DNA of 64,000 nt, taken from assembly GCF_002850605.1 (NCBI RefSeq), contig NZ_NXGB01000003.1:124001-188000 (forward strand), read 5' to 3'. A model generated the notes under the pieces. That model worked only from the letters and a program-made list of their open reading frames with translations. It did not search any database and had not been told where the DNA came from. This DNA is from Pasteurella oralis. Lineage in GTDB: Bacteria; Pseudomonadota; Gammaproteobacteria; Enterobacterales; Pasteurellaceae. A program made the position numbers and the translations under genes. How positions within the stretch are numbered: position 1 is the stretch's first letter; each line of letters begins with the position of its first letter. Positions 20,602 through 31,980 of the stretch are shown here, piece after piece.

Positions 20602-21450
20602 ATGGCTGAAATCACAGCATCATTAGTAAAAGAACTTCGTGAGCGTACTGGCGCAGGTATGATGGAATGTAAAAAAGCGTTAGTTGAGGCGAATGGTGAT
20701 ATTGAATTAGCAATTGACAACATGCGTAAATCAGGTCAAGCAAAAGCGGCTAAGAAAGCAGGTCGTGTAGCAGCAGAAGGTGTAATCCTTGCACGTGTTG
20801 GTGCAGGTTTCGGTGTGTTAGTTGAAATGAACTGTGAAACCGACTTCGTTGCAAAAGATGCTGGTTTCTTAGAATTAGCAAATGAAGTAGCAGATTATGC
20901 ATTAGCAAACAAAGGTGTGACAATTGAAGCACTTCAAGCACAGTTCGAAGAGAAACGTGCAGCATTAGTTGCTAAAATCGGCGAAAACATGAACATTCGT
21001 CGTGTTCAATTCTTAGATGGCGATGTGGTTGGTTCATACTTACATGGTGCAAAAATTGGTGTGTTAGTTGCAGGTAAAGGTGCTGATGAAGAATTACTTA
21101 AGAAGATCGCGATGCACGTTGCAGCGAGCCGTCCAGAATTCGTAAAACCAGAAGATGTTTCTGCAGATGTAGTTGCTAAAGAACGTGAAATTCAAGTTGC
21201 TATCGCGATGGAATCAGGTAAGCCACGTGAAATTGCAGAGAAAATGGTTGAAGGTCGCATGAAGAAATTCACTGGTGAAGTTTCATTAACAGGTCAGCCA
21301 TTTGTGATGGACTCATCTAAATCAGTGGGTGATTTCTTAAAAGAAAATGGTGCTGATGTAACTGGCTTTGTGCGTTTCGAAGTAGGTGAAGGTATCGAGA
21401 AAGTAGAATCAGACTTTGCAGCAGAAGTTGCAGCAATGCAAAAAATCTAA
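20602..21450 (+). CDS. tsf: Elongation factor Ts
   Basis: 282 residues (283 in E. coli). The N-terminal UBA-like domain starts [24 protein letters not shown], and the TDFVAKD loop near residue 82 is the part that inserts into EF-Tu to release GDP. It recycles EF-Tu-GDP during translation. Preceded by an uptake signal at 20553 and followed by a strong terminator. Confidence 0.99.
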   Translation: MAEITASLVKELRERTGAGMMECKKALVEANGDIELAIDNMRKSGQAKAAKKAGRVAAEGVILARVGAGFGVLVEMNCETDFVAKDAGFLELANEVADYALANKGVTIEALQAQFEEKRAALVAKIGENMNIRRVQFLDGDVVGSYLHGAKIGVLVAGKGADEELLKKIAMHVAASRPEFVKPEDVSADVVAKEREIQVAIAMESGKPREIAEKMVEGRMKKFTGEVSLTGQPFVMDSSKSVGDFLKENGADVTGFVRFEVGEGIEKVESDFAAEVAAMQKI

Positions 21451-21461
21451 TTTCTAAAATC

Positions 21462-21486
21462 AAGGCGAGGTAACTCGCCTTTTCTT
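21462..21486 (+). terminator. tsf terminator
   Basis: AAGGCGAG (21462-21469), a GTAA tetraloop, CTCGCCTT (21474-21481), then TTCTTT. A GNRA-type loop on an 8-bp stem. Confidence 0.92.
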
Positions 21487-21593
21487 TGTCAGAGAGATGG
21501 ATATGAGCACTTACATCTCTTTTGAGAACCTGATATGAAGTGCGGTCAGAAATAACAAAAATTTGTTGCTTACAGAATCAAAAGAGGTACAAA

Positions 21594-22310
21594 ATGAGCC
21601 AACCAATTTATAAACGAATTTTATTAAAACTCAGTGGTGAAGCATTACAAGGTGATGAAGGCTTCGGTATTGATCCTTCAATCTTAGATAGAATGGCATT
21701 AGAGATTAAAGAATTAGTTGCAATGGGCGTTGAAGTTGGGGTTGTACTTGGTGGTGGTAATTTGTTTCGTGGCGCAAAACTAGCAAAAGCAGGGATGAAT
21801 CGTGTTGTGGGTGACCATATGGGTATGCTAGCAACAGTGATGAATGGACTTGCTATGCGTGACGCACTACATCGTGCAGAAGTCAATGCAAAGTTGATGT
21901 CTGCTTTTCAATTAAATGGTATTTGTGATACTTATAACTGGTCTGAAGCGATCAAAATGTTACGTGAAAAACGTGTTGTGATTTTTTCAGCAGGGACAGG
22001 TAGTCCATTTTTTACTACAGATTCTGCGGCTTGTTTACGTGGCATTGAAATTGAAGCAGATGTCGTATTGAAAGCAACTAAAGTTGATGGAGTATATAAC
22101 TGTGATCCAACGAAAAACCCTGATGCAGTACTTTATCACAAACTGAATTATGCAGATGTGATTGAACAAGAACTACAAGTGATGGATTTAGCCGCATTTA
22201 CTCTTGCGCGTGATCATCACATGCCAATTCGTGTGTTTAATATGGGGAAATCTGGTGCATTACGTCGTGTCATTTTAGGGGAAGTTGAAGGCACATTAAT
22301 TTGTGACTAA
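21594..22310 (+). CDS. pyrH: Uridylate kinase
   Basis: 238 residues from the ATG at 21594, which follows AAAGAGG. The longer frame from 21540 would begin inside an uptake signal and lacks a ribosome site. It phosphorylates UMP to UDP for RNA, DNA and nucleotide-sugar synthesis. Visible are [14 protein letters not shown] (phosphate-binding lysine), [28 protein letters not shown] and [13 protein letters not shown], all family signatures of the amino-acid-kinase fold. Allosteric control by GTP and UTP is known for the family. Confidence 0.98.
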   Translation: MSQPIYKRILLKLSGEALQGDEGFGIDPSILDRMALEIKELVAMGVEVGVVLGGGNLFRGAKLAKAGMNRVVGDHMGMLATVMNGLAMRDALHRAEVNAKLMSAFQLNGICDTYNWSEAIKMLREKRVVIFSAGTGSPFFTTDSAACLRGIEIEADVVLKATKVDGVYNCDPTKNPDAVLYHKLNYADVIEQELQVMDLAAFTLARDHHMPIRVFNMGKSGALRRVILGEVEGTLICD

Positions 22311-22398
22311 AATGTTATCGTGATTTTTATATTAATTTAGATTAAACTTACAGCCAAGCTATTAACTCAGATTTATTGACTATAAAGAAGGAATTCTT

Positions 22399-22956
22399 GT
22401 GATTAATGAAATTAAAAAAGATACGCAAGCGCGTATGGAAAAAAGTTTAGAAACCTTTAAAAACCATATTTCTAAAGTACGTACAGGTCGTGCTCAACCA
22501 AGTTTACTTGATGGCATTCAAGTAGAATATTATGGTTCACCAACGCCATTACGTCAGTTAGCAAATGTCGTCGCTGAAGATGCACGTACATTAGCAGTTA
22601 CGGTATTTGATCGTAGTTTAATTAGTGCTGTAGAAAAAGCGATTTTAACATCTGATTTAGGTCTGAATCCCTCATCAGCAGGTACGACTATTCGTGTACC
22701 ATTACCTCCATTAACAGAAGAACGTCGTCGTGATTTAATTAAGATCGTAAAAGGTGAAGCGGAACAAGGTAAAATCGCTGTACGTAATGTGCGTCGTGAT
22801 GCCAATGATCAAATCAAAGCATTGTTGAAAGATAAAGAGATCAGTGAAGATGAAGAGCGTAAAGCACAAGATGAAATTCAAAAAATCACTGATACTTATG
22901 TGAAGAAAGTTGACGAAGTATTAGCAGATAAAGAAAAAGAATTATTAGATTTTTAA
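22399..22956 (+). CDS. frr: Ribosome recycling factor
   Basis: 185 residues, the universal RRF length. GTG start at 22399 with AAGAAGGAA upstream. The conserved [21 protein letters not shown] segment near residue 25 and [10 protein letters not shown] near 128 are present. With EF-G it splits the post-termination ribosome. It lies between pyrH and dxr, as in E. coli. Confidence 0.98.
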   Translation: MINEIKKDTQARMEKSLETFKNHISKVRTGRAQPSLLDGIQVEYYGSPTPLRQLANVVAEDARTLAVTVFDRSLISAVEKAILTSDLGLNPSSAGTTIRVPLPPLTEERRRDLIKIVKGEAEQGKIAVRNVRRDANDQIKALLKDKEISEDEERKAQDEIQKITDTYVKKVDEVLADKEKELLDF

Positions 22957-22982
22957 GCTCTTTATTATAGATTAAAATTAAA

Positions 22983-23008
22983 GGCGCAGTAAGTTACTGC
23001 GTCTTTTG
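22983..23008 (+). terminator. frr terminator
   Basis: CGCAGT (22985-22990) pairs with ACTGCG (22996-23001) over AAGTT, followed by a short TCTTTTGTT run. The GC stem is good but the T-run is imperfect. Confidence 0.6.
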
Positions 23009-23078
23009 TTATGTTGGAAAAGAAAACAATAGAGCTAATTTAAATCAGGTTTAAATAATGAAAGTGCGGTCTAAATTT

Positions 23079-24278
23079 ATGCAAAATAAACAAAATATCG
23101 TAGTGTTAGGATCGACAGGATCGATTGGAACAAGTACTTTATCAGTGATTGAACATAATCCTGAGAAATATCATGCTTTTGCGTTAGCTGGCGGGCGCAA
23201 TGTTGAATTGATGTTCCAACAATGTTTGAAATTTCGACCGCACTTTGCTGCCCTCGATGATGAGTGTGCGGCAAAACAATTAGCCGAAAAATTAAAAGCC
23301 CATCAATGCCCAACGCAAGTTTTATCAGGTCAAACAGCTATTTGTGAACTATCCGCACATCCTGAGGTCGATATGGTAATGGCAGCGATTGTTGGTGCAG
23401 CAGGACTATTACCAACTTTATCAGCAGTGAAAGCAGGCAAGCGTGTTTTATTAGCGAATAAAGAAGCTTTAGTCACTTGTGGTCAATTATTTATTGATGA
23501 AATTCGTAATAATAAGGCGCAACTGCTACCAGTTGATAGCGAACATAATGCTATTTTTCAATCCTTACCTCCAGAGGCGCAACAACAAATTGGATTTTGC
23601 GCACTTTCTGAATTAGGTATTAGTAAAATTGTGTTAACAGGATCAGGGGGACCTTTCCGTTATATGGAATTAAGCGAGTTCGCACATATAACACCAGAAC
23701 AAGCTGTCGCTCATCCAAATTGGTCTATGGGGAAGAAAATTTCGGTAGACTCTGCAACAATGATGAATAAAGGTTTGGAATATATTGAAGCGCGTTGGTT
23801 ATTTAATGCTAATGCAGACGAAATAGAGGTGATTATTCATCCTCAGTCTATTATTCATTCAATGGTGCGCTATATTGATGGTAGTGTACTTGCGCAAATG
23901 GGAAATCCAGATATGCGGACTCCTATTGCTGAAACTATGGCATATCCAAATCGAATTTTTGCTGGTGTTGAAGCATTAGATTTTTATCAATTGAATGGAT
24001 TGACTTTCATACAACCAGATTATCAACGCTACCCTTGCTTAAAATTAGCGATTGATGCATTTTCTGCTGGTCAATATGCAACCACTGCTATGAATGCAGC
24101 AAATGAAATTGCAGTAGAAAGCTTTTTGAACCATCAGATTAAATTTATCGAAATTGCACAAGTAAATCAGCAAGTTGTAGATAAAATTTCACCACAAAGA
24201 ATTACTTGTATTGAGGATGTACTAGAAGTTGATCAAAAAGCACGGGAATTAGCAAAAACAGTAATTTTAAGTTTTTAA
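23079..24278 (+). CDS. dxr: 1-deoxy-D-xylulose 5-phosphate reductoisomerase
   Basis: Second step of the MEP isoprenoid pathway: NADPH-dependent conversion of DXP to MEP, the target of fosmidomycin. The NADPH loop [11 protein letters not shown] is at the N-terminus. [19 protein letters not shown] and GSGGPFR form the metal and substrate site, and [22 protein letters not shown] is the family signature. The start is uncertain. ATG 23079 gives 399 residues and an N-terminus like that of H. influenzae as I remember it, but ATG 23058 has the better ribosome site (CAGGT). The extra MKVRSKF would be encoded by an uptake signal. Confidence 0.95.
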   Translation: MQNKQNIVVLGSTGSIGTSTLSVIEHNPEKYHAFALAGGRNVELMFQQCLKFRPHFAALDDECAAKQLAEKLKAHQCPTQVLSGQTAICELSAHPEVDMVMAAIVGAAGLLPTLSAVKAGKRVLLANKEALVTCGQLFIDEIRNNKAQLLPVDSEHNAIFQSLPPEAQQQIGFCALSELGISKIVLTGSGGPFRYMELSEFAHITPEQAVAHPNWSMGKKISVDSATMMNKGLEYIEARWLFNANADEIEVIIHPQSIIHSMVRYIDGSVLAQMGNPDMRTPIAETMAYPNRIFAGVEALDFYQLNGLTFIQPDYQRYPCLKLAIDAFSAGQYATTAMNAANEIAVESFLNHQIKFIEIAQVNQQVVDKISPQRITCIEDVLEVDQKARELAKTVILSF

Positions 24279-24334
24279 CATCACTATCCCTTATGGTATA
24301 GTGGCGCAAAGTGCGGTCAGAAATTTGAGAATAT

Positions 24335-25054
24335 ATGATAGAACTTGATCCAAACAATATTCCACAGCATGTTGCCATTATTATGGACGGAAATGGGCGT
24401 TGGGCGAAACAAAAAGGCAAAATGCGTATTTTTGGTCATAAACATGGAATTAAAGCAGTACGAGAAGCCGTATCTTATGCTAGAAAAGTGGGAATAAAAG
24501 TCCTCACTTTATATGCATTTAGCAGTGAAAATTGGGCACGTCCAGAGCAAGAAGTAAGTGCATTAATGAGTTTATTCATGCAAGCTTTAGATCTAGAGGT
24601 GAAAAAGTTACATAATAATAATATTAAATTGAATATTCTTGGCGATGTAACAGGGTTTAGTTCTAATTTACAAAATAAGATTGCGCAAGCAGAAAAATTA
24701 ACAGAAAACAATACGGCGTTAACATTAAATATTGCCGCGAATTATGGTGGATGTTGGGATATTGTGCAAGCAACACAAAATTTAGCACAACAAGTTAAAG
24801 AGAATAAAATTGATGTTTCAGATATTAGTGCAGAGTTATTGCAACGTTATTTAGTCACTAGAGAACAGCCACAAGTTGATTTGTTAATTAGAACGAGTGG
24901 TGAACAACGAATTAGTAACTTTTTATTATGGCAAATCGCTTATGCTGAATTATATTTTTCAGATGTACTTTGGCCAGATTTTAATGAAAAGGAATTTAGT
25001 AAAGCAATTATTGCTTATCAACAACGCCACCGCCGTTTTGGTGGCTCAGAATAA
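24335..25054 (+). CDS. uppS: Undecaprenyl diphosphate synthase
   Basis: 239 residues. A cis-prenyltransferase that makes the C55 carrier lipid for peptidoglycan and polysaccharide export. The catalytic Asp18 lies in [19 protein letters not shown] near 68 and the C-terminal [25 protein letters not shown] signature are intact. A USS at 24309 sits just upstream. cdsA follows after 15 bases. Confidence 0.98.
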   Translation: MIELDPNNIPQHVAIIMDGNGRWAKQKGKMRIFGHKHGIKAVREAVSYARKVGIKVLTLYAFSSENWARPEQEVSALMSLFMQALDLEVKKLHNNNIKLNILGDVTGFSSNLQNKIAQAEKLTENNTALTLNIAANYGGCWDIVQATQNLAQQVKENKIDVSDISAELLQRYLVTREQPQVDLLIRTSGEQRISNFLLWQIAYAELYFSDVLWPDFNEKEFSKAIIAYQQRHRRFGGSE

Positions 25055-25069
25055 TAAGAGGATTAAATT

Positions 25070-25936
25070 TTGCTTAAAGAACGTGTCTTATCTGCAATTT
25101 TTTTGATTGCAATTGTATTTGTGGCATTATTTTTCTTTTCTCCTTTCTACTTTGCTCTTGCCTTAAGTGCAGTTGTTATACTTGCTGTTTGGGAGTGGAC
25201 GCAATTTGCACAGTTTAAGTTACCTTTTTGGCGTTTGGGGATTACAGGGCTTGCTGCTGCATTTTTATTTTTATGGATTTATGGCGAAAGCGATTATTTA
25301 AATGCGGGGCGAGTTTTTGAAGATTATATGCCTCTCATTCTTTTATCTTCAGTGATATGGTGGGCAGTCGCATTAGGTTTAGTGGTCAACTATCCTAAAT
25401 CAGCAGCGAGTTGGGGAAAAAATAAGTTACTTCAGTTTATCTTTGCTTTTTTTACTCTTATTCCTTTTTTAGCTGCTGTATTGCGTTTACGTTTAGATCA
25501 TTACATCACGGATCAATATCATGGCTTAGCACTTTTATTGTATGTCTTTATTTTAGTATGGAGTGCTGATTCAGGCGCTTATTTTGCTGGTCGTAAATTT
25601 GGTAAGCATAAACTTGCCCCTAAGGTATCACCAGGTAAAAGCTGGGAAGGCGTATTTGGAGGGTTAATTACAGCAGGTGTATTAGCCACAGTTTTCATTC
25701 AATTTACCCAACAAAGTTTGTTATCTGGTGTATCAATTCCTGCTTTTGTCGTGCTTTCTGTTGCAACTGTTGCCGTATCTATTTTAGGTGATCTGACAGA
25801 AAGCATGTTTAAACGTGAAAGTGGTATTAAAGATAGTAGTCAATTAATTCCGGGACATGGTGGAATTTTAGATCGTATTGATAGTTTAACTGCCGCAGTT
25901 CCATTCTTTGCTTATTTTTATTTTTTTGTCATTTAG
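25070..25936 (+). CDS. cdsA: Phosphatidate cytidylyltransferase (CDP-diglyceride synthase)
   Basis: 288 residues, integral membrane with about eight helices. It makes CDP-diacylglycerol, the precursor of all bacterial phospholipids. The C-terminal family signature is complete: ESMFKRESGIKDSSQLIPGHGG followed by ILDRIDS. TTG start at 25070, with GAGGA seven bases upstream. This is the housekeeping copy; a second CdsA-like gene lies at 37846. Confidence 0.96.
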   Translation: MLKERVLSAIFLIAIVFVALFFFSPFYFALALSAVVILAVWEWTQFAQFKLPFWRLGITGLAAAFLFLWIYGESDYLNAGRVFEDYMPLILLSSVIWWAVALGLVVNYPKSAASWGKNKLLQFIFAFFTLIPFLAAVLRLRLDHYITDQYHGLALLLYVFILVWSADSGAYFAGRKFGKHKLAPKVSPGKSWEGVFGGLITAGVLATVFIQFTQQSLLSGVSIPAFVVLSVATVAVSILGDLTESMFKRESGIKDSSQLIPGHGGILDRIDSLTAAVPFFAYFYFFVI

Positions 25937-25960
25937 TACTCAATTAGGAACTAAAGAATT

Positions 25961-27289
25961 ATGTCGTTTTTGTGGTCGTTTACCTCTTTTATTATTGTTA
26001 TTGGTGTATTAGTGGCAGTACATGAGTACGGCCATTTTTGGGCTGCTAGAAAGTGCGGTATAAAAGTACACCGATTTTCTATTGGTTTTGGTAAAGTATT
26101 ATGGTCACATACAGATAAGCAAGGTACAGAGTTTGCACTATCTGTTATTCCATTAGGCGGTTATGTCAAAATGTTAGATGGCCGTAATGAAGATGTGCCT
26201 ATGGCATTAAAATCACGGGCATTTGATCAAAAATCAGTAGCGCAACGCGCATTTGTCATTGCTGCGGGTCCTATTGCTAACTTTCTATTTGCAATTTTGG
26301 CTTATCTGCTGATTTATACTGTTGGAATTCCAAGTATAAAACCAGTTGTAGCTGAAATCACACCTAATTCTATAGCTGCTCACGCCCAAATTGAACCTCA
26401 TTCTCAAATTATGGCAGTTGATGGTACGCGGACTGCAGATTGGGAAACGATCAATATGTTATTGGCAACTAAAATGGGTAACCAACAAATTGTACTTACA
26501 GTTGCGTCCTTTGGCTCTGAGCTTGAGTATCAAAAAACGCTTAATACATCTGGTTGGCGTTTTGATCCTGAAAAAGAAAGTGCAATCACAGCATTAGGTT
26601 TGCAACCAGTTCGAACTAAAGTAGAAATGACTTTGTCTAAGGTGCAGTCTGATTCACCAGCAGAGAAAGCAGGATTGAAAGTCGGTGATAAAATTTATGA
26701 AGGTTCAAGCTTAATGAACTGGCAAGATTTTCTTAAATTGGTACAAGATGGTAAACCTTTTACAGTAAAAGTTGAGCGTGAAGGACAGTTTTTTTCAACG
26801 TTACTGACGCCCGAATTAAATAATAAAGAACGTTGGTATGTCGGAATTGCACCGACAGCTGATCCAATCTCTGATAAGTATCGAACAGAGCTAAAATATG
26901 ATATTCTGGAGGCCTTGCAAAAAGCCGTTGAGAAGACGGTTCAGCTTTCATGGTTAACGATTAAAGTGATTAGCAAGCTGTTTACTGGCGATTTATCTTT
27001 GAATAATTTAGGTGGGCCGATTTCTATTGCAAAAGGCGCGGGTATCTCTTCTGAGATAGGGTTTATTTATTATTTGGGCTTTATGGCATTGATCAGTGTT
27101 AATTTGGGCATTATGAATTTATTTCCTTTGCCTGTGCTTGATGGAGGTCATTTAGTTTTTTTAGCAGCAGAAGCAGTGCGTGGTAAACCACTTTCTGAAC
27201 GAATTCAAAACGTAAGTTATCGAATTGGCGCAGCATTATTAATTACATTAATGAGTTTTGCCTTATTTAATGATTTTTTACGTTTATAA
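25961..27289 (+). CDS. rseP: Site-2 zinc metalloprotease RseP (EcfE)
   Basis: 442 residues. An intramembrane protease that cuts anti-sigma factor RseA and so releases sigma-E, and that clears signal peptides. The zinc motif HEYGH is at residues 21-25 in the first helix. Two PDZ domains fill the periplasmic middle (about 115-310). The third zinc ligand is the aspartate in MNLFPLPVLDGGHL near the C-terminus. Located directly before bamA, as in E. coli. A USS at 26051 is in frame within the coding sequence. Confidence 0.97.
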   Translation: MSFLWSFTSFIIVIGVLVAVHEYGHFWAARKCGIKVHRFSIGFGKVLWSHTDKQGTEFALSVIPLGGYVKMLDGRNEDVPMALKSRAFDQKSVAQRAFVIAAGPIANFLFAILAYLLIYTVGIPSIKPVVAEITPNSIAAHAQIEPHSQIMAVDGTRTADWETINMLLATKMGNQQIVLTVASFGSELEYQKTLNTSGWRFDPEKESAITALGLQPVRTKVEMTLSKVQSDSPAEKAGLKVGDKIYEGSSLMNWQDFLKLVQDGKPFTVKVEREGQFFSTLLTPELNNKERWYVGIAPTADPISDKYRTELKYDILEALQKAVEKTVQLSWLTIKVISKLFTGDLSLNNLGGPISIAKGAGISSEIGFIYYLGFMALISVNLGIMNLFPLPVLDGGHLVFLAAEAVRGKPLSERIQNVSYRIGAALLITLMSFALFNDFLRL

Positions 27290-27320
27290 TTAATTTTTTA
27301 CTTACAGGATAACATTCACG

Positions 27321-29693
27321 ATGAAAAAACTTTTAATTGCGAGCTTATTATTTGGTTCAACCAGTGCATTTGCTGCGCCGTTTGTTGTTAAAGATATTCG
27401 TGTCGACGGTGTCCAAACAGGTACGGAAGGGAATGTACTAGCAGCACTTCCTGTTCGTATTGGACAGCGTGCAACAGATAATGATATTGCTAATGTTGTG
27501 CGCAAATTATTTATGAGTGGTCAATATGATGATGTTAAAGCAACACGAGAAGGCAATACGTTAGTTGTGACTGTTATGCCAAAACCGATTATTGCAGATG
27601 TTGTATTAGATGGTAATAAGTCTATCCCAGATGAAGCATTGAAGCAAAATTTAGATGCGAATGGTTTTAAAGTAGGGGATGTTTTAAATCGTGCGAAGTT
27701 GGAAGAGTTTCGTAAAGGTATTCTTGAACACTATCATAGCGTTGGTCGCTATAATGCGAAAGTCGATACCATTGTTAATACCTTACCAAATAACCGTGCT
27801 GAAGTGAAAATTCAGATCGATGAAGATGATGTTGCTTTATTTAAAGAAATTACGTTTGAAGGTAATACTGTTTTCAGTACAGGTAAATTAGTCGATCAAA
27901 TGGAATTACAAACAGATTCGTGGTGGAAGCTGTTTGGTAACAAGTTTGACCAGACTCAATTTAACAAAGATCTTGAAACAATACGTAGTTATTATTTAGA
28001 CCGTGGTTATGCACAATTTCAAATTGTAGACACTGATGTCCAGTTAGATGATAGTAAGAAAGAAGCACGCGTTACAATTAAAGTTAAAGAAGGTGATTTA
28101 TTTATTGTAAAAAGTGCACGTATTATCGGTGACGTAGGTGGCATGTCAGCGGAGCTTGCCCCTGTTTTAGATACAATTCAAATTAATGGACCTTTCCGTC
28201 GGGCTGATATACTAGATGTTGAGCAACGTATCAAAGCAAAACTAGGTGAAAGAGGCTATGCAACCGCACAGGTAAATGTGCATCCTAGTTTTGATGAACA
28301 AAATAAAACAATTTCATTAGATTTCATCGTCGAAGCAGGTAAAACTTATACTGTACGTCAAATTCGCTTTGAAGGTAATACAGTCAGTGCAGATAGTACA
28401 TTACGTCAAGAAATGCGCCAGCAAGAAGGGGCATGGTTATCTTCAGAATTAGTGGAACTTGGTAAGTTACGTTTAGACCGTACAGGTTTCTTTGAAAGTG
28501 TTGAAACAAAAACAGAAGCTGTACCAGGTTCAGATCAAGTTGATGTAATCTATAAAGTCAAAGAACGTAATACAGGTAGTATCAACTTTGGTGTCGGTTA
28601 TGGGACTGAAAGTGGTTTAAGTTACCAAGCAAGTATTAAACAAGACAATTTCTTAGGAATGGGATCATCAATTAGTTTGGCTGGTTCACGTAATGATTAT
28701 GGTACAACAATTAACTTAGGTTATAACGAGCCTTATTTTACGAAAGACGGTGTCAGTCTTGGTGGCAATGTCTTTTTTGAAGAATATGATAGCTCAAAAA
28801 GTAGCACTTCTGCTTCTTATGGTCGTACTACTTATGGTGGAAACTTAACATTAGGTTTTCCAGTAAACGAAAATAACTCTTATTATTTAGGTGTTGGCTA
28901 CACTTTCAATAAATTGAAAAATGTTGTGCCTGAATACAATCGTGAGCTTTATTTAGCGGCAATGAAGTATGACAGTTGGACATTTAAAGCGCATGACGTT
29001 GATCTTTCTTTCGGTTGGAATTATAACAGTTTAAATCGCGGTTATTTCCCAACTAAAGGGATTAGAGCAAATGTAGGTGGACGTGTTACGATTCCAGGCT
29101 CGGACAATAAATATTATAAGTTAAATGCGGAAGCACAAGGTTTTTATCCACTTGACCGCGAGCATGGTTGGGTGATTTCTAGTCGTATTAATGCGTCCTT
29201 TGCTGATGGATTTAGCGGTAAACGTTTACCGTTCTATCAAAATTATAGCGCGGGTGGTATTGGAAGCTTACGTGGCTTTGCTTATGGTGCAATTGGACCT
29301 AATGCAATTTATCGTACTAAGAACTGCCCTAATGACTACTGTTTAGCCAGCACTGATATTATCGGCGGTAACGCAATGTTAACTGCAAGCGCCGAACTCA
29401 TTGTACCGACGCCATTTGTAGCGGATAAAAACCAAAATTCAGTGAGAACATCATTATTCGTTGATGCAGCGAGTGTATGGAATACACGTTGGAAAGCTGA
29501 AGATAAAGCCAAATTCGCGAATTTAAAACTTCCAGATTATAGTGACCCAAGTCGTGTTCGTGCATCAGCTGGGGTGGCATTACAATGGCAATCACCAATT
29601 GGACCTCTAGTATTCTCTTATGCGAAACCAATTAAAAAGTATCAAGGTGATGAGATTGAGCAATTCCAGTTCAGTATTGGTGGCACATTCTAG
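27321..29693 (+). CDS. bamA: Outer-membrane protein assembly factor BamA (Oma87/D15)
   Basis: 790 residues. The signal peptide is cleaved after SAFA (residue 19), then five POTRA domains (about 20-420) lead into a 16-stranded barrel ending in FQFSIGGTF with a C-terminal Phe. The loop-6 motif GSLRGFAYG is present, with a cysteine pair in NCPNDYC nearby. It inserts beta-barrel proteins into the outer membrane. In Pasteurella and Haemophilus it is known as the protective antigens Oma87 and D15. Confidence 0.98.
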   Translation: MKKLLIASLLFGSTSAFAAPFVVKDIRVDGVQTGTEGNVLAALPVRIGQRATDNDIANVVRKLFMSGQYDDVKATREGNTLVVTVMPKPIIADVVLDGNKSIPDEALKQNLDANGFKVGDVLNRAKLEEFRKGILEHYHSVGRYNAKVDTIVNTLPNNRAEVKIQIDEDDVALFKEITFEGNTVFSTGKLVDQMELQTDSWWKLFGNKFDQTQFNKDLETIRSYYLDRGYAQFQIVDTDVQLDDSKKEARVTIKVKEGDLFIVKSARIIGDVGGMSAELAPVLDTIQINGPFRRADILDVEQRIKAKLGERGYATAQVNVHPSFDEQNKTISLDFIVEAGKTYTVRQIRFEGNTVSADSTLRQEMRQQEGAWLSSELVELGKLRLDRTGFFESVETKTEAVPGSDQVDVIYKVKERNTGSINFGVGYGTESGLSYQASIKQDNFLGMGSSISLAGSRNDYGTTINLGYNEPYFTKDGVSLGGNVFFEEYDSSKSSTSASYGRTTYGGNLTLGFPVNENNSYYLGVGYTFNKLKNVVPEYNRELYLAAMKYDSWTFKAHDVDLSFGWNYNSLNRGYFPTKGIRANVGGRVTIPGSDNKYYKLNAEAQGFYPLDREHGWVISSRINASFADGFSGKRLPFYQNYSAGGIGSLRGFAYGAIGPNAIYRTKNCPNDYCLASTDIIGGNAMLTASAELIVPTPFVADKNQNSVRTSLFVDAASVWNTRWKAEDKAKFANLKLPDYSDPSRVRASAGVALQWQSPIGPLVFSYAKPIKKYQGDEIEQFQFSIGGTF

Positions 29694-29702
29694 TAACATG
29701 TT

Positions 29703-29730
29703 GGAACTTATGACAAAATTCGTAGTCTAA
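29703..29730 (+). promoter_or_regulatory. Sigma-E promoter of skp
   Basis: GGAACTT (29703-29709), a 16-base spacer, then TCTAA (29726-29730). This is a full match to the RpoE pattern GGAACTT-N16-TCTRA, ten bases after the bamA stop and upstream of the periplasmic chaperone gene. Confidence 0.85.
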
Positions 29731-29737
29731 ACGCGTA

Positions 29738-29763
29738 TCTGTGCCTGACAGTAAAGGCACAGA
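29738..29763 (+). other. Stem-loop in the skp leader
   Basis: TCTGTGCCT (29738-29746) pairs perfectly with AGGCACAGA (29755-29763). No T-run follows, so it is more likely a processing or stability element, or a weak bamA terminator, than a full terminator. It begins about where the sigma-E transcript would start. Confidence 0.6.
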
Positions 29764-29803
29764 ATATAATTTAATATTATTTACTTAATAGGAAAATGAA
29801 CCA

Positions 29804-30385
29804 ATGAAAAAAGCATTAAAAGTAACCGCACTTTCTTTAGCATTAGCATTCACATCTTCTTTAGCTATGGCTGCTGAGAATATTGCATTTGTAAGTGGAG
29901 ATTATTTATTCCAAAATCATCCAGATCGCAAAATGGTTGCTGAAAAGTTAGAAGCTGAGTTTAAATCAAGAGTTGAGAAACTTGCAGAAAATAAAAAGCA
30001 AGTAGATGAGAAAATCGCAGCCTCGCAGAAAAAAGTGGAAGCAAAAATTGCTGCATTACAAAAAGAAGCGCCGAAATTACGTAGCGCAGATATCAAAAAA
30101 CGTGAAGAAGAAATTAACAAGTTAGGTAATGCAGAACAAGAAGCGATTAACAAACTGGTTGTTGCACACGATGAAGAAGTGAATAAATATCAAGAAGATT
30201 ATGCAAAACGTGAACGTGAGGAAACAACAAAATTAGTTAACAGCATTCAAACTGCAGTGAATAACGTAGCTAAAGAGAAGAAGTTTACTTTAGTATTGAA
30301 TGAAAGCGCAGTGGTATTTGCAGATGATGCAAAAAATATTACTGAAGACGTATTAAAAGCGATTCCTGCAACACAGGCGAAATAA
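29804..30385 (+). CDS. skp: Periplasmic chaperone Skp (OmpH)
   Basis: 193 residues. The signal peptide ends at LAMA, then [13 protein letters not shown]. The rest is a long lysine- and glutamate-rich coiled coil (about 50-150) that forms the arms of the jellyfish-shaped trimer, which holds unfolded outer-membrane proteins for BamA. Part of the signal peptide (V-T-A-L) is encoded by a USS at 29825. It is somewhat longer than E. coli Skp (161), mainly in the coiled coil. Its stop overlaps the lpxD start by one base. Confidence 0.95.
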   Translation: MKKALKVTALSLALAFTSSLAMAAENIAFVSGDYLFQNHPDRKMVAEKLEAEFKSRVEKLAENKKQVDEKIAASQKKVEAKIAALQKEAPKLRSADIKKREEEINKLGNAEQEAINKLVVAHDEEVNKYQEDYAKREREETTKLVNSIQTAVNNVAKEKKFTLVLNESAVVFADDAKNITEDVLKAIPATQAK

Positions 30386-31413
30386 TGCAAGTCTATTCTC
30401 TACAAGAATTAGCACAACAAATCGGCGCTGCCATTCGTGGTAACGCCGATGTTGTTGTTGAAAGTATCGCGCCTTTAGATAAGGCAAATGACAAGCAGCT
30501 TACTTTTATTTCCAATACTAAATTTCGCACATTATTACCAGAATCAAAAGCCGCTATCTTGGTTGTTTCGGAAGCGGATATAGAATTCTGTGCAGCACAC
30601 AGCAATTTATTAATCGTTAAAGATCCTTACGTCGCTTATGCTGTTTTAGCACAATATATGGATAACACGCCAAAAGCGGCTTCAGGCATTGCACCAAGCG
30701 CGGTTATTTCTGAAAGTGCAATACTAGGTAATAATGTATCAATTGGTGCCAATGCAGTGATTGAAGATGAAGTTCAACTGGGTGATAACGTTGTTATCGG
30801 GGCGAACTGTTTTATTGGTAAGAAGACTAAAATTGGTGCAAATACACAGCTTTGGGCTAATGTCAGCGTTTATCATGATGTTGAAATTGGACAACATTGT
30901 TTGATTCAATCAGGTGCTGTAATTGGTAGTGATGGTTTTGGTTATGCTAATGATCGTGGTCGCTGGATTAAAATTCCTCAGGTCGGGCAAGTGATTATTG
31001 GTAATCATGTTGAAATCGGTGCTTGTACTTGTATCGATCGTGGCGCGCTTGATGCAACGGTAATTGAAGATAATGTGATTATTGATAATTTATGCCAAAT
31101 TGCACATAACGTACATATTGGAACAGGTACTGCAGTTGCTGGTGGTGTGATCATGGCTGGCAGTTTAACTGTTGGTCGCTATTGCTTAATTGGTGGGGCA
31201 AGTGTGATCAATGGTCATATGGAGATTTGTGATCAAGTGACGATTACTGGAATGGGCATGGTGATGCGTCCAATTACAGAACCTGGTGTTTATTCTTCTG
31301 GTATTCCGTTGCAAACCAATAAAGAGTGGCGTAAAACGGCTGCACTGACCTTAGGCATAGATAGTATGAACAAACGACTGAAAGCCTTAGAGAAGCAATT
31401 TGAGAAGAAGTAA
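30385..31413 (+). CDS. lpxD: UDP-3-O-(3-hydroxyacyl)glucosamine N-acyltransferase
   Basis: 342 residues. Third step of lipid A synthesis: adds the second 3-hydroxyacyl chain at the 2-position. An N-terminal uridine-binding domain (about 1-100) precedes a left-handed beta helix of hexapeptide repeats (about 105-300), with the expected catalytic histidine in the [12 protein letters not shown] segment. TAATG coupling to skp. Confidence 0.97.
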   Translation: MQVYSLQELAQQIGAAIRGNADVVVESIAPLDKANDKQLTFISNTKFRTLLPESKAAILVVSEADIEFCAAHSNLLIVKDPYVAYAVLAQYMDNTPKAASGIAPSAVISESAILGNNVSIGANAVIEDEVQLGDNVVIGANCFIGKKTKIGANTQLWANVSVYHDVEIGQHCLIQSGAVIGSDGFGYANDRGRWIKIPQVGQVIIGNHVEIGACTCIDRGALDATVIEDNVIIDNLCQIAHNVHIGTGTAVAGGVIMAGSLTVGRYCLIGGASVINGHMEICDQVTITGMGMVMRPITEPGVYSSGIPLQTNKEWRKTAALTLGIDSMNKRLKALEKQFEKK

Positions 31414-31420
31414 CGTAAAA

Positions 31421-31452
31421 AACGAGCCGCACTTTTTCGCGGTTCGTTTTGT
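31421..31452 (+). terminator. lpxD terminator
   Basis: AACGAGCCGC (31421-31430) pairs with GCGGTTCGTT (31439-31448) over an 8-base loop, followed by TT. The loop region GCCGCACTT is one base off the uptake signal. Confidence 0.8.
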
Positions 31453-31521
31453 ATTCAACGGTTAAATACCGTATAATTTGGCTAGTTTTATCATTTTTAT
31501 TTTTAATTGAAAGGTACTATT

Positions 31522-31980
31522 GTGACAACTGAAAATACTGTAGTAAAAACCATTGAAGCAAATGAAATTATGACCTTACTGCCACATCGTTATCCGTTCT
31601 TACTTGTGGATCGCGTAACGGATTATGAAGCAGGTAAGTGGTTAAAAGCAGTAAAAAATATCAGTGTAAATGAGCCTTGTTTTACAGGTCATTTCCCTGA
31701 ACAGCCTATTTTTCCTGGCGTACTTATTTTAGAGGCAATGGCACAAGCGACAGGGGTTTTAGCTTGTATTACACACCGTAAATTAGAGAATGAACTATAT
31801 TACTTTGCTGCAATTGATAATGCGCGTTTTAAACGCCCAGTGTTGCCTGGCGATCAAATGATTTTGGAGGTTCACTTTGTGAAAGAACGTCGTGGTGTAA
31901 CGCGTTTCACGGGTGTTGCGACAGTGGATGGACAAGTTGTCTGTGAAGCTGAATTAATGTGTGCTCGTCGTCCTGCATAA
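31522..31980 (+). CDS. fabZ: 3-hydroxyacyl-ACP dehydratase FabZ
   Basis: 152 residues from a GTG at 31522 preceded by AAGG; the in-frame TTG at 31507 overlaps that site and is unlikely. Hot-dog fold dehydratase of fatty acid elongation, and the competitor of LpxC for 3-hydroxymyristoyl-ACP. The catalytic His57 and Glu71 are visible in [21 protein letters not shown]. Located between lpxD and lpxA, as in E. coli. Confidence 0.97.
   Translation: MTTENTVVKTIEANEIMTLLPHRYPFLLVDRVTDYEAGKWLKAVKNISVNEPCFTGHFPEQPIFPGVLILEAMAQATGVLACITHRKLENELYYFAAIDNARFKRPVLPGDQMILEVHFVKERRGVTRFTGVATVDGQVVCEAELMCARRPA

Noticed and set aside
21540-21593. Longer N-terminus for PyrH
   Set aside because: The upstream ATG sits in an uptake signal without a ribosome site, and the extra residues have no counterpart in the family; ATG 21594 has AAAGAGG.
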